Origin: an uncultured Faecalibacterium sp.
Lineage (GTDB): Bacteria; Bacillota; Clostridia; Oscillospirales; Ruminococcaceae
DNA: 64,000 nucleotides
NCBI GenBank assembly: GCA_934501115.1
Contig: CAKSTO010000002.1
Span: 62,001 to 126,000 of the forward strand
Reading direction: 5' to 3'
Shown here piece by piece: positions 37,493-48,483 of the stretch (position 1 is its first letter; every line of letters starts with the position of its first letter). A model generated the notes under the pieces. That model was not told the DNA's origin. It did no database searches and was given only the letters and a program-made list of their open reading frames with translations. The position numbers were made by a program, and so were the translations under genes.

Positions 37493-39329
37493 AGCAGGGA
37501 CCTCCTAACAGGTGATTTGCGCCGCAGCCGTGGCAGGCACGGTTGCAGGGCTGTGTGGTCTGTGCAGCGAGAGCCTTTTTATACTCCCGCACCAGATATT
37601 CATGAGTGACGCCGTAATCCATGTGGGACCATGGCGTTACTTCGTCCAGACCGATGGGACGCTGGCAGTAGAATGCCGGGTCAATGCCCAGATCCGCAAA
37701 GGTCTGCAGCCATGTGTCGTACTTGAAGCACTCCTCCCAGCCGTCAAAGTAGCAGCCGCGCTTGTAGGCTTCCACGATGACCGGGGCAAGGCGGCGGTCG
37801 CCCTTGGCGAACACACCCTCCAGAAAGCTGGTGGTGCTGTCGTGATAGTTGACCTTGATCTTGCGGCTGCGCACACTTTCCAGCAGATGCTTCTGCTTGG
37901 CCTGCAGGGTCTCGGCCGTATCCATGGGCACAAACTCAAAGGGAGTATGGGGCTTGGGCACAAAGCAGGCACAGCTGATCGTCACCTGCACGCCCTTTCC
38001 CTTGCCGCGCTTGGGCAGAGAATAGTAAAGATCGACCACCTTCTGCGCCGTCTCTGCGATGCCCTCAATGTCCTCCATGGTCTCGGTGGGCAGGCCCATC
38101 ATGAAGTAGAGCTTGACCGAGGTGTAGCCCGCATTGAATGCAAGGGTGCAGGTTTTTTCGATCTCGTCCCACGTGACGTTTTTGTTGATGACATCCCGCA
38201 GGCGCTGGGTGCCGGCTTCGGCGGCGAAGGTCAGGCCGCTCTTGCGCACCTTGGTGGTTTTTTCAATGAGACTCTGGGAGAAGTTGTCCACACGCAGGCT
38301 CGGCAGCGACAGACTCACATGCTCCTTGGGTGCCCACTCGTTCAGATCGTCCAGCAGCTCTTCCAGCTGCCCGTGGTCAGAGGTGGACAGGCTGGAAAGG
38401 CTCAGCTCTTCATAGCCGGTGTTGGCGCACAGCTCCTGTGCCGCCCTGTTCAGAAGGCCTGCGTCGCGCTGTCGCATGGGACGGTACAGAAAGCCAGCCT
38501 GACAGAAGCGGCAGCCGCGCACACAGCCGCGCAGCACCTCGATGCTGGCACGATCCTGAATCGCACCCACCATCGGCACCACGAAATTCGTGGGCGGGGC
38601 AAACTCGTTCAGATCCTTGACGATGGCCTTGGTGATGCGTGCCGGGATGCCCGGCTCATTGGGGGTGATGGCCTTGACCCGGCCATCCTTGTAATACTCC
38701 ACATCGTAGAACGCCGGGATATAGACGCCGGGGATCTTTGCAATGCGCAGCAGCAGCTCCTTCTTGGAGACGCTGCCCTCTTTTTTTGCCTTTTCGATCT
38801 CAGCGCAGATGCCGGGCAGCTGATTTTCACCCTCACCCAGTTGGATGACATCAAAGAAGTCTGCAATCGGCTCCGCATTGCAGGCGCAGGGGCCGCCCGC
38901 CACGATCAGCGGCCAGCGTTCGTCACGGTCTTTGGAATAAAACGGGATGCCCGCCAGATCCAGCATGGCCAGAATGTTGGTATAGGACAGCTCATACTGC
39001 AGGGTAAAGCCCACAGCATCAAATGCCGTCAGCGGATCCTTGCTCTCCATGGTATAGAGCGGAAGGTGCAGCCGCTCCATCTCTGCCTTCATGTCCAGCC
39101 ACGGCATGAACGCACGCTCACACCACCAGTTCCCACGGCTGTTGAGCAGCTCATAAAGGATTTTCTCTCCGAGGAAGGACATTCCTACTTCGTAGGTATC
39201 CGGGAAGCAGAATGCAAAGCGGACATCCACTTTTTCTTTATCTTTATATACGCTGCCGGGCTCGCCGCCAGTATAGCGGCCGGGCTTCTGTACCCGCCCC
39301 AGTGCTTCTTTCAGTTTGGGATCAAACAT
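37467..39329 (-). CDS. TIGR03960 family B12-binding radical SAM protein
   Basis: Cytoplasmic radical SAM enzyme of 620 aa. An N-terminal cobalamin-binding-like domain (about residues 20-190) precedes the radical SAM domain with the cluster motif CVRGCRFCQAGF near residue 265. The C-terminal region has a Cys pattern ending CNRACHGCGAN. The substrate is unknown; the family co-occurs with the DUF2344 protein encoded immediately downstream. The ATG at 39329 is preceded by GGAGGA; the TTG 12 bases upstream overlaps that site. Confidence 0.9.
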   Translation of the reverse strand: MFDPKLKEALGRVQKPGRYTGGEPGSVYKDKEKVDVRFAFCFPDTYEVGMSFLGEKILYELLNSRGNWWCERAFMPWLDMKAEMERLHLPLYTMESKDPLTAFDAVGFTLQYELSYTNILAMLDLAGIPFYSKDRDERWPLIVAGGPCACNAEPIADFFDVIQLGEGENQLPGICAEIEKAKKEGSVSKKELLLRIAKIPGVYIPAFYDVEYYKDGRVKAITPNEPGIPARITKAIVKDLNEFAPPTNFVVPMVGAIQDRASIEVLRGCVRGCRFCQAGFLYRPMRQRDAGLLNRAAQELCANTGYEELSLSSLSTSDHGQLEELLDDLNEWAPKEHVSLSLPSLRVDNFSQSLIEKTTKVRKSGLTFAAEAGTQRLRDVINKNVTWDEIEKTCTLAFNAGYTSVKLYFMMGLPTETMEDIEGIAETAQKVVDLYYSLPKRGKGKGVQVTISCACFVPKPHTPFEFVPMDTAETLQAKQKHLLESVRSRKIKVNYHDSTTSFLEGVFAKGDRRLAPVIVEAYKRGCYFDGWEECFKYDTWLQTFADLGIDPAFYCQRPIGLDEVTPWSHMDYGVTHEYLVREYKKALAAQTTQPCNRACHGCGANHLLGGPCFDYSQNLV

Positions 39330-39399
39330 CGAGTCCTCCAAATAAACAATCCTGATTTACACGTCATTTTATTGTACCCGAAACCGGACATTTTTTCAA

Positions 39400-39882
39400 T
39401 CATTTCCCGCCAATTTTTTTGCTGGAATTCCAGACGGAATACAAGCAGGATGCCATCTGTGCGCCATCCAGCGGCGGAATCGGCAGGCAGTTGAACATCC
39501 CTGTCAGCAGGTTCGCAGCCCAGAACGCACTGATACGGATGGCCGCATGCTGACTCAGCCGCACCGCGCAGATGCCGGCCAGAAGAAAATTGACCGCCGG
39601 ACCCGCAGCAGCCAGCCAGAAGAGCCGCCCCGGCTGCAAAGCCCGAGTCCTGGCATCCATCCTCATACAGAAGCCTGTCATGGTCACATCAATGACAGGA
39701 AAGCTGTGCAGCAGGAGGCAGTAGGCGAGGATATGCCCCCACTCATGCAAAAATGCTGCCAGAAGCCCAATCCGGAGGAAGCCGCTTGCATCAAAGTAGA
39801 GCAGCGGATACAGCGCCCCGCACAAAAGCAGCGGGTCATGAAAGACCACCTTTCCGAGCCTCCGGGTCTCCTTCAGCCTCAT
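39400..39882 (-). CDS. M50 site-2 protease family protein, SpoIVFB-like
   Basis: Membrane-embedded zinc metalloprotease of 160 aa. The active-site HEWGH lies in LAAFLHEWGHILAYCLLL and the second motif is NCLPIPPLDG near residue 140, matching the S2P NxxPxPxLDG. About four membrane segments are predicted. It overlaps the upstream M23 gene by four bases and precedes the radical SAM pair, the same arrangement as spoIVFA-spoIVFB in many clostridia. SpoIVFB cleaves pro-sigma-K in the mother cell. It is shorter than Bacillus SpoIVFB (288 aa) because it lacks the CBS domain. Confidence 0.78.
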   Translation of the reverse strand: MRLKETRRLGKVVFHDPLLLCGALYPLLYFDASGFLRIGLLAAFLHEWGHILAYCLLLHSFPVIDVTMTGFCMRMDARTRALQPGRLFWLAAAGPAVNFLLAGICAVRLSQHAAIRISAFWAANLLTGMFNCLPIPPLDGAQMASCLYSVWNSSKKIGGK

Positions 39883-40409
39883 GACGATAGTCCCAGCCGG
39901 TCAGCAGGGTCTCTGGCGACGCCCTGCTCGCGCAATTCAAAATGCAGGTGCGCCCCGGTAGTTCGGCCGCTCTGCCCTGCGGTGCCGAGAGCCTGCCCGG
40001 CACAAACCACCTCCCCTGTCCGGACATAAATATACTGCAAATGGGCATATACGGTTTCAGTGCTGTCCGGATGCAGAATGCGCAGGAAGCTGCCGTATCC
40101 GTTGCTTCGTTTTGCCTGAAGCACAACACCGTCCCCTGCCGCCAGCACCGGAGTGCCTTCTGCACAGGCAAGGTCGACCCCCTTATGAAAGGCAGGTTCC
40201 CCTGTGAAAGGGTCGTCCCGCCAGCCGTAGAGGCCGGAGACTCGGTACCGGGCAGTTTCCAGCGGGAAGCAGAGCCGTTCTGCTTTTGCCTGTGCCCGCA
40301 CAGGAAGAACGACCGCCGCTGAGACCCCAAGCAGCAGAACTGCCAAAACAGCTCCCGCACCACGATTTCTGCTGCAATGCCCGGCTCGTCCCCATCGTCT
40401 TGTCTGCAT
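39879..40409 (-). CDS. M23 peptidase, SpoIVFA-like
   Basis: LytM-type protein of 176 aa. A hydrophobic N-terminal segment (residues 18-38) anchors or exports it. The peptidase domain carries HKGVDLAC (His and Asp zinc ligands), YAHLQYIYV and the final GAHLHFELR, so the zinc site looks complete. It overlaps the M50 gene (ATGA) and is the positional counterpart of SpoIVFA, the partner and regulator of SpoIVFB. A general cell-wall hydrolase is the alternative. A CATACAGT element at 40433-40440 precedes it. Confidence 0.75.
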   Translation of the reverse strand: MQTRRWGRAGHCSRNRGAGAVLAVLLLGVSAAVVLPVRAQAKAERLCFPLETARYRVSGLYGWRDDPFTGEPAFHKGVDLACAEGTPVLAAGDGVVLQAKRSNGYGSFLRILHPDSTETVYAHLQYIYVRTGEVVCAGQALGTAGQSGRTTGAHLHFELREQGVARDPADRLGLSS

Positions 40410-40432
40410 ATTCCACCCTCCACTGTCATCTA

Positions 40433-40440
40433 ACTGTATG
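40433..40440 (-). promoter_or_regulatory. Possible sigma-E-type -10 element before the M23 gene
   Basis: Minus-strand CATACAGT matches the Bacillus sigma-E -10 consensus (CATACANT), 24 bases before the start codon. No ATA-type -35 is seen at the expected distance, because the ppk terminator occupies that region. Confidence 0.25.
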
Positions 40441-40452
40441 CAGGAGAGAAGC

Positions 40453-40489
40453 CAAAAAGACCCGGCAGAGCCTCTCCCTGCCGGGTCTT
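40453..40489 (-). terminator. Terminator after ppk
   Basis: Perfect 11-bp stem AGACCCGGCAG / CTGCCGGGTCT with a 9-base loop and TTTTT on the minus strand, 10 bases past the ppk stop. Confidence 0.9.
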
Positions 40490-40498
40490 GCAGTGCTG

Positions 40499-42847
40499 TT
40501 ATCTGCGGAATCGGAAAAAACTCATGAGCTGCTTCAAGCGGCTCTTGGGCGCAGCCGTCCCGGTGACTCCCGTCTTTACCGGTTTGGAAGAAGGCTGCAA
40601 TTCCGGTGCAGGCTTCGGATGCTGTGATTCTGCCTGCTCAGAGGTCTTTTCAGATTCCGGACAGGCGGACGCCTTCTCCGCAGGAATGTCTGACGGTAAA
40701 GACTTTGCGGGAGAAGCCGGTGTTTCCGTCCTCGGCTCTTCAGCCGAAGCTTCGAGCGGCAAGGCAGAAGAGCTTCTCGTCCAGCCATCCTTCAACAGGT
40801 CAAACATTCCCATCTGGCCGTTGACCGGCTCTTCGCCCTCGGCAGGCTTCACCTTCTGGTAGCTGCCATCCGGGCGCATCTCGCGGGCGTTGACGTTATC
40901 CCGCAGCTGCAGCTGCAGAATGTCCGTGAGCTTCTGCACAAGAATCGGGTCTTCTACCCGGACGCCCACCTCTACGCGGCACTCGGTGTTGCGGGTGAGA
41001 AAATCACCGGAGGCAATGTAAACGCGGGTATGCACACCATCAAAGAAGCTGTAAATACGGCCATGCTCAAGGTAGCGGCCAACGAGACTGCGGATATGCA
41101 GGTTCTCGGTCTTGCCGGGCACCTCAGCACGGACACAGCAGATGCCGCGCACAATCATATCGATCCGCACTCCGGCACAGCTGGCTTCCTGCAGCTTCAG
41201 AATGATATCGCGGTCACTGATAGAATTGTTTTTCAGGATCATGGAAGCCGGACGCCCCATGCGGGCAGCAGCAATGACATGATCCATTTCCTCCAGCAGC
41301 ACGCTCTTGAATCGCAGCGGTGCCACCAGCATTTTGTCACTTTCCTCCGTCAGCTTTTGCACTGCCAGATTGCGGAATACCTTAGCGGCCTCCTCTCCGA
41401 TGCGCTCATCCGCAGTAATAAAAGAAAGGTCTGTATACAGCTCACTGGTTTTTTCGTTGTAGTTGCCGGTACCGATCTGAGTGATGTAAGAGTAGCCTTC
41501 GGTTTCCTTGCGCGTGATGAGGGTCAGCTTCGAGTGCACCTTGTAATCTTCAAAGCCGTAAATCACGGTGCAGCCCGCACTTTCCAGCTGCTTCGACCAG
41601 TCGATGTTGTTCTGCTCATCAAAGCGGGCGCGCAGCTCCACCAATGCTACGACCTCTTTGCCGTTTTCGGCAGCTTCCATCAACGCCTGCACGATCTGAG
41701 ACTCCCGCGCCATGCGGTAGAGGGTCATCTTGATGGAGATCACATCCGGGTCGTGGGCAGCCTTCTTCAGCATTGCAATAAAAGGCCGGATGGATTGGTA
41801 CGGGTAGCAAAGCAGCACATCGTGTTTCTGCACCTCGGCAGACAGGTCATAGTCCGGCGGCGGAAGCATGGGTCTGGCTGCAGGGTAGAACAGTTCCGGG
41901 TGACTTTCAGCTTCGATGCGGCCTGTAAGCGGATAGAAAAAGCTCAGATCCAATGGACTCTTCTGCTCGAACACCCGCTTGCGGGTCAACTCCAGACGGC
42001 TGCACAGGATTCGCTCCACTTCCGGTGCCGGAGCGGGCGTGACCTGAAGGCGGACTGCGGCCAGCTTACGGCGACGCTTGAGCAGTTCGGTCATGATCTC
42101 ACGATAGTCGATGTCGTGATCCATCATGCCCTCTTTCACGTCGATATCCGCATTGCGGGTGACGCGGAACAGGCACTTTTCAAGGATCGTCTCCTTGCCG
42201 AAGATGCTGGCTGCAAAGTGCATCACAAGCTCTTCCGCCAATGCAAACTGCGTTTTTCCGTCTTTTTTTACAAGGTGAATCCGTTCCATCTGGCTGGAAA
42301 TAGGGATGATGCCAAAGCTCTGCCCTGCGGGGTGCTTTTCCTTGAGCAGGACTCCAAGATAGATCTCCTTATTGCGCAGGAATGGGAACGGGTGGCGGTT
42401 GTCCACGATCTGCGGGCTGAGGATCGGAAACAGTTCGGTCTGAAAATACTTTTTCCAGACATGCTCCTCCTCCTTGGTCAATGCATCAAAATCCACTTTG
42501 CAGTAACCGTTTTCAGCCAGGGCTTCCAGCGCTTTTTCGTAATATTTATCGCAGTCCTCCTGCAATTGAGCGGTTTTGGGCATGATGGCGGCAAGCTGCT
42601 CCGCTGCTGTCATATTGGTCTTGTTTTCGCGTTTTTCTTTCTTTCCTTTGTCCTGTTCAAGGTTTGCACGCTCCTGCAGAGAACCCACACGGACCATGAA
42701 GAATTCGTCCAGATTGGAGCCGTAGATTGCAAGAAATCTGACCCGCTCGGCAAGGGGCACATTTTTATCCTTGCCCAGCGCAAGGACACGCCGGTTGAAG
42801 TCCAGCCAGCTCAGCTCACGATTGATAAAAATAGTATCGTCACTCAT
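40499..42847 (-). CDS. ppk: Polyphosphate kinase with long C-terminal tail
   Basis: PPK1 family enzyme that builds polyphosphate from ATP, 782 aa. It has the N-terminal INRELSWLDFNRRV, the phospholipase-D-like fold with YKVHSKLTLITR and QIGTGNYNEKTSELYTDLSF (start of it), the catalytic His region and FDGVHTRVYIASGDF. The family core ends near residue 665. The last 117 residues are rich in Ser, Pro, Glu and Ala, and end in a basic, amphipathic KSRLKQLMSFFRFRR. The ATG at 42847 is chosen over one six bases upstream, which would sit on the GGGGA site. It follows the comEA-like gene. Confidence 0.93.
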   Translation of the reverse strand: MSDDTIFINRELSWLDFNRRVLALGKDKNVPLAERVRFLAIYGSNLDEFFMVRVGSLQERANLEQDKGKKEKRENKTNMTAAEQLAAIMPKTAQLQEDCDKYYEKALEALAENGYCKVDFDALTKEEEHVWKKYFQTELFPILSPQIVDNRHPFPFLRNKEIYLGVLLKEKHPAGQSFGIIPISSQMERIHLVKKDGKTQFALAEELVMHFAASIFGKETILEKCLFRVTRNADIDVKEGMMDHDIDYREIMTELLKRRRKLAAVRLQVTPAPAPEVERILCSRLELTRKRVFEQKSPLDLSFFYPLTGRIEAESHPELFYPAARPMLPPPDYDLSAEVQKHDVLLCYPYQSIRPFIAMLKKAAHDPDVISIKMTLYRMARESQIVQALMEAAENGKEVVALVELRARFDEQNNIDWSKQLESAGCTVIYGFEDYKVHSKLTLITRKETEGYSYITQIGTGNYNEKTSELYTDLSFITADERIGEEAAKVFRNLAVQKLTEESDKMLVAPLRFKSVLLEEMDHVIAAARMGRPASMILKNNSISDRDIILKLQEASCAGVRIDMIVRGICCVRAEVPGKTENLHIRSLVGRYLEHGRIYSFFDGVHTRVYIASGDFLTRNTECRVEVGVRVEDPILVQKLTDILQLQLRDNVNAREMRPDGSYQKVKPAEGEEPVNGQMGMFDLLKDGWTRSSSALPLEASAEEPRTETPASPAKSLPSDIPAEKASACPESEKTSEQAESQHPKPAPELQPSSKPVKTGVTGTAAPKSRLKQLMSFFRFRR

Positions 42848-42891
42848 AGTCATTCCCCTTTTTTCTGCCTTGCGGCAGTTTCTGTGGCGGC

Positions 42892-43251
42892 TCAGCTTAC
42901 CACTGCCTGCCCCTCCCAAGAGGCTACGACGGCTTCGGTCAGACCCGGAACATTCGCTGCGTCAGCAACGCTCCTGAACGCTCCGTACTGCTCCCGGTAT
43001 CTCAGGATCGACCTTGCCCGGCTTTCGCCCACACCCGGCAGAGTGCACAGCGCCTCCAGATCCGCAGTATTCAGATCTACGATCACATATTGCTCCAGGC
43101 CTGCCAGATCCGGCAGCTTCTGTGCTTTATCTGTCTTCAGCGGAACGGCAAGATAAAATGCCAAGGCTGCGCATGCGGCAGCTGCCGTCAGCGAAAGGAG
43201 CAGAAAGATCCGCTCCCGCCAGATCGGCCTTGACTGCGGTATCTTATTCAT
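42892..43251 (-). CDS. ComEA-like helix-hairpin-helix protein
   Basis: Membrane-anchored DNA-binding protein of about 119 aa. One membrane segment lies at residues 15-37 (IFLLLSLTAAAACAALAFYL), followed directly by a tandem helix-hairpin-helix (VDLNTADLEALCTLPGVGES, RAR, then VADAANVPGLTE). ComEA captures incoming DNA during transformation but normally has a SLBB domain before the HhH; that is missing here. Whether this form takes part in competence is open. The start at 43251 has only a weak AGG upstream. It is followed by ppk after 44 bases. Confidence 0.75.
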   Translation of the reverse strand: MNKIPQSRPIWRERIFLLLSLTAAAACAALAFYLAVPLKTDKAQKLPDLAGLEQYVIVDLNTADLEALCTLPGVGESRARSILRYREQYGAFRSVADAANVPGLTEAVVASWEGQAVVS

Positions 43252-43265
43252 TGTACCTGACTTTC

Positions 43266-43312
43266 TGTTAAAAAGAAAGCCTTCTGCGAAAGAATTTGCA
43301 GAAGGCTTGCAC
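43266..43312 (-). terminator. Terminator after the HAD-like gene
   Basis: Minus-strand stem AAGCCTTCTGC / GCAGAAGGCTT followed by TCTTTTT. It lies just past the HAD-like stop and before comEA. Confidence 0.8.
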
Positions 43313-43317
43313 AAAAT

Positions 43318-44151
43318 TTACACGGATTTTTCGGCATCCCGCACCATACGGTACAGAACCTCAACTGCCGCACCGGCCGACGCGTCGGTCAGCGTGACTT
43401 TCTGCGCGGCAAGACGCAGCTCCGCCGGAGCATCTGCAGCAGCAACACTCCGGCCTGCTGTGCGCACAAGCTCACGCATGGGCATTCCACCGGCCAACAC
43501 CAGAACATTTTCCGATTCGATGCATGCCGGGTCGCAGACAGCACGCAGCATTTCTGCGCCGGAGACGGACTTCGGGGTTAGTATGAGCACATCCGGAGCC
43601 GTGCGCTCTCCCAGAAAAACCGCCGTTCGATCCCCCAAAGCCTTTTCCAGCAGCGGAACCATAGGTACGCCTTTGTGATCCTGATACAGCAGGACGCGCA
43701 GAACATTTTCGCCGCAGATATCAGCAGCATTTGCCAGCAGATAGGGTGTCCACTCTTTCTGCAGGTGGCACTCCAGTGTATCGCTCATCCGCAGGACGCG
43801 TGTGGTTCCGTCTGTCATCTGCAGGGCGATCCCAACGCCTGCCATTGTCGGCAGACGCATAAACAGATCTGCATCCTGTCCTGCAAAGCTGCACAGCGGC
43901 TGACGGGTCCCGTCTGCATACTGATAGGCCATCGTGCCGCCGCAAAGCAAGGCAGGGGCGCTCAGCCGCACACTGCCGAGAATGGAGCGTACTGCACGGG
44001 GCGTGCGCTGAGAAAAAACGGTAAGACGTCCGCCGCGGCTGGAGAACAGCTGCAGAACATCCCGCACCACCTGTGTCAGGTTCCCATCCGCTCCCAGCAG
44101 CAGATTGTCCAGATCACAGAGCACCAGCGTGGATTCCAGAGACTGATTCAT
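43318..44151 (-). CDS. Degenerate Cof-type HAD superfamily protein
   Basis: Protein of 277 aa with the overall plan of Cof-type HAD phosphatases. Motif I is VLCDLDNLLLG, keeping the DxD. The usual C-terminal GDxxND metal motif is replaced by LAGGMPMRELVRTAG, which lacks both acidic positions, so phosphatase activity is doubtful. The trailing LTDASAGAAVEVLYRMV matches the family end. It overlaps rluD by four bases (ATGA) and is thus in the ileS... lspA-rluD neighbourhood. A ligand-binding or regulatory role is possible. Confidence 0.7.
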   Translation of the reverse strand: MNQSLESTLVLCDLDNLLLGADGNLTQVVRDVLQLFSSRGGRLTVFSQRTPRAVRSILGSVRLSAPALLCGGTMAYQYADGTRQPLCSFAGQDADLFMRLPTMAGVGIALQMTDGTTRVLRMSDTLECHLQKEWTPYLLANAADICGENVLRVLLYQDHKGVPMVPLLEKALGDRTAVFLGERTAPDVLILTPKSVSGAEMLRAVCDPACIESENVLVLAGGMPMRELVRTAGRSVAAADAPAELRLAAQKVTLTDASAGAAVEVLYRMVRDAEKSV

Positions 44152-45080
44152 ACGTTTCCCCTCCTGAGCGTTGCAAGAAAATGGGTGAAGTAGTCCGGCA
44201 GTTCTGAATCGAACCGCAGCTGCTGGCCGGTAATGGGATGAATAAATCCCAGTGTTTTAGCGTGCAGACACTGGCCATGCAGGCTTGTAATGCAGTTGTG
44301 CGGCCCATAAACCGGATCGCCTGCCACCGGGTGCTGGATGGAGGCCATGTGCACGCGGATCTGATGCGTGCGTCCGGTTTTTAGGCGGCATTCCAGCATC
44401 GTGAAATTGTTCAACCGTTCCAGCACTTTATACCCTGTATAGGCATATTTCGTGTGCGGTTCACCGGCCGGATAGACGGCCATCTTTTTTCGGTCGATCC
44501 TGCTGCGGCCAAGGTTGGATTCCACAAAGCCATCGTCCTGCGCAAACCCGCCGTAAACGATCGTGTTGTAGGCACGTTCCACGCTGTGCACAGCCATCTG
44601 CTGGGAGAGGCCGATATGGGTCGCATCGTCCTTCGCCACCACCAGAAGGCCGCTGGTGTCCTTGTCGATCCGGTGGACGATGCCGGGGCGGATCTCCCCA
44701 CCGATCCCGGACAGACTGCCCTTGCAGTGCCACAGCAGCGCGTTGACCAGCGTGCCGTCCGGATTGCCCGGAGCCGGGTGCACAACCATGCCCTTGGGTT
44801 TGTTGACCACCAGAAGATGCTCGTCTTCATAGAGGATATCCAGCGGGATATCCTGCGGCACCGCCTCGACAGGTCTTGCGTCCGGGATCTCCAGCAGGAT
44901 GGTGTCTCCCGCCTTGAGCTTCAGGCTCTTTGCTACCAGTTTGCCATTGCACCGCACATGGCCGTCTGCCACCAGCGCCTGCAGCGCAGAGCGGGAAAGG
45001 CCGGTATCTTCGCCGCTGAGAAAGCGGTCGATCCGCTGGCCAGCCGTTTCCTTCTCCACAATAAATTCGCGCTGTTCCAT
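44148..45080 (-). CDS. rluD: RluD-type 23S rRNA pseudouridine synthase
   Basis: Pseudouridine synthase of 310 aa with an N-terminal S4 domain (residues 12-70, DRFLSGEDTGLSRSALQALV shown in part) and the RluA/RluD catalytic motif HRIDKDTSGLLVV containing the catalytic Asp. RluA-like members differ in target, so the exact uridines are inferred. The ATG at 45080 is preferred over a TTG at 45083 by spacing from GGAG. lspA ends three bases before it, the lspA-rluD order typical of Firmicutes. Confidence 0.9.
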   Translation of the reverse strand: MEQREFIVEKETAGQRIDRFLSGEDTGLSRSALQALVADGHVRCNGKLVAKSLKLKAGDTILLEIPDARPVEAVPQDIPLDILYEDEHLLVVNKPKGMVVHPAPGNPDGTLVNALLWHCKGSLSGIGGEIRPGIVHRIDKDTSGLLVVAKDDATHIGLSQQMAVHSVERAYNTIVYGGFAQDDGFVESNLGRSRIDRKKMAVYPAGEPHTKYAYTGYKVLERLNNFTMLECRLKTGRTHQIRVHMASIQHPVAGDPVYGPHNCITSLHGQCLHAKTLGFIHPITGQQLRFDSELPDYFTHFLATLRRGNV

Positions 45081-45083
45081 CAA

Positions 45084-45557
45084 TTACTGCTCCTTTGCGC
45101 TGCTGTGGAACTCATCCAGAAAGATTACCAAAACCCAAAGCACAACGCCCACGCAGACGCAGATATCCGCAAAATTGAACACCGCGAACCGCATGAACAG
45201 CAGGTTGATGTAATCCACCACCTCGCCGTTGAGCACGCGATCGATCAGGTTGCCGATACCGCCGCCGAGCACCAGGATCAGTGCAGCCTGCTGCAGATAT
45301 TTGCCGCGGCTGCGGAAGAACAGCCCATACGCCACAAGGAGCAGCGCAGCGCTGGTGGCAATGATGAGAAACAGCTGTCTGCCGCTGAGCAGGCTGAAAG
45401 CCATGCCCTGATTGAGCACAAAACGCAGCTCCACCACATGAGGGATCAGCGGCATGGCACCCACCGGCTGCAGCACGCCGACCGCCCACAGTTTGATGGC
45501 CTGATCGATCCCGATCAGGGCTGCAACAGCAATCAGATCAAAAACAACAAATGCCAT
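45084..45557 (-). CDS. lspA: Lipoprotein signal peptidase
   Basis: Aspartic membrane peptidase that removes signal peptides from diacylated prolipoproteins, 157 aa with four membrane segments. The catalytic aspartates are in IGNLIDRVLNG and FNFADICVC. It lies after ileS behind a terminator and directly before rluD. Confidence 0.95.
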   Translation of the reverse strand: MAFVVFDLIAVAALIGIDQAIKLWAVGVLQPVGAMPLIPHVVELRFVLNQGMAFSLLSGRQLFLIIATSAALLLVAYGLFFRSRGKYLQQAALILVLGGGIGNLIDRVLNGEVVDYINLLFMRFAVFNFADICVCVGVVLWVLVIFLDEFHSSAKEQ

Positions 45558-45582
45558 AGTTTTCTCCCAAGCGATTCAGTAT

Positions 45583-45615
45583 AAAAACGGCGCTCCCCGG
45601 AACGAAGGAGCGCCG
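45583..45615 (-). terminator. Terminator after ileS
   Basis: Minus-strand stem CGGCGCTCC / GGAGCGCCG with a 10-base loop, then TTTTTAT. It lies 35 bases past the ileS stop. Confidence 0.85.
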
Positions 45616-45649
45616 CCCTCAAAAACGATCGTGTTTCCGATAAAAAGAC

Positions 45650-48445
<2,796 letters not shown>

Positions 48446-48483
48446 TGGTTTACACTCTCCTCTATATTTCCTTATGGGATACC

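Noticed and set aside
48446..48483. T-box leader before ileS
   Set aside because: Only 38 bases separate divIVA and ileS, too few for a T-box.
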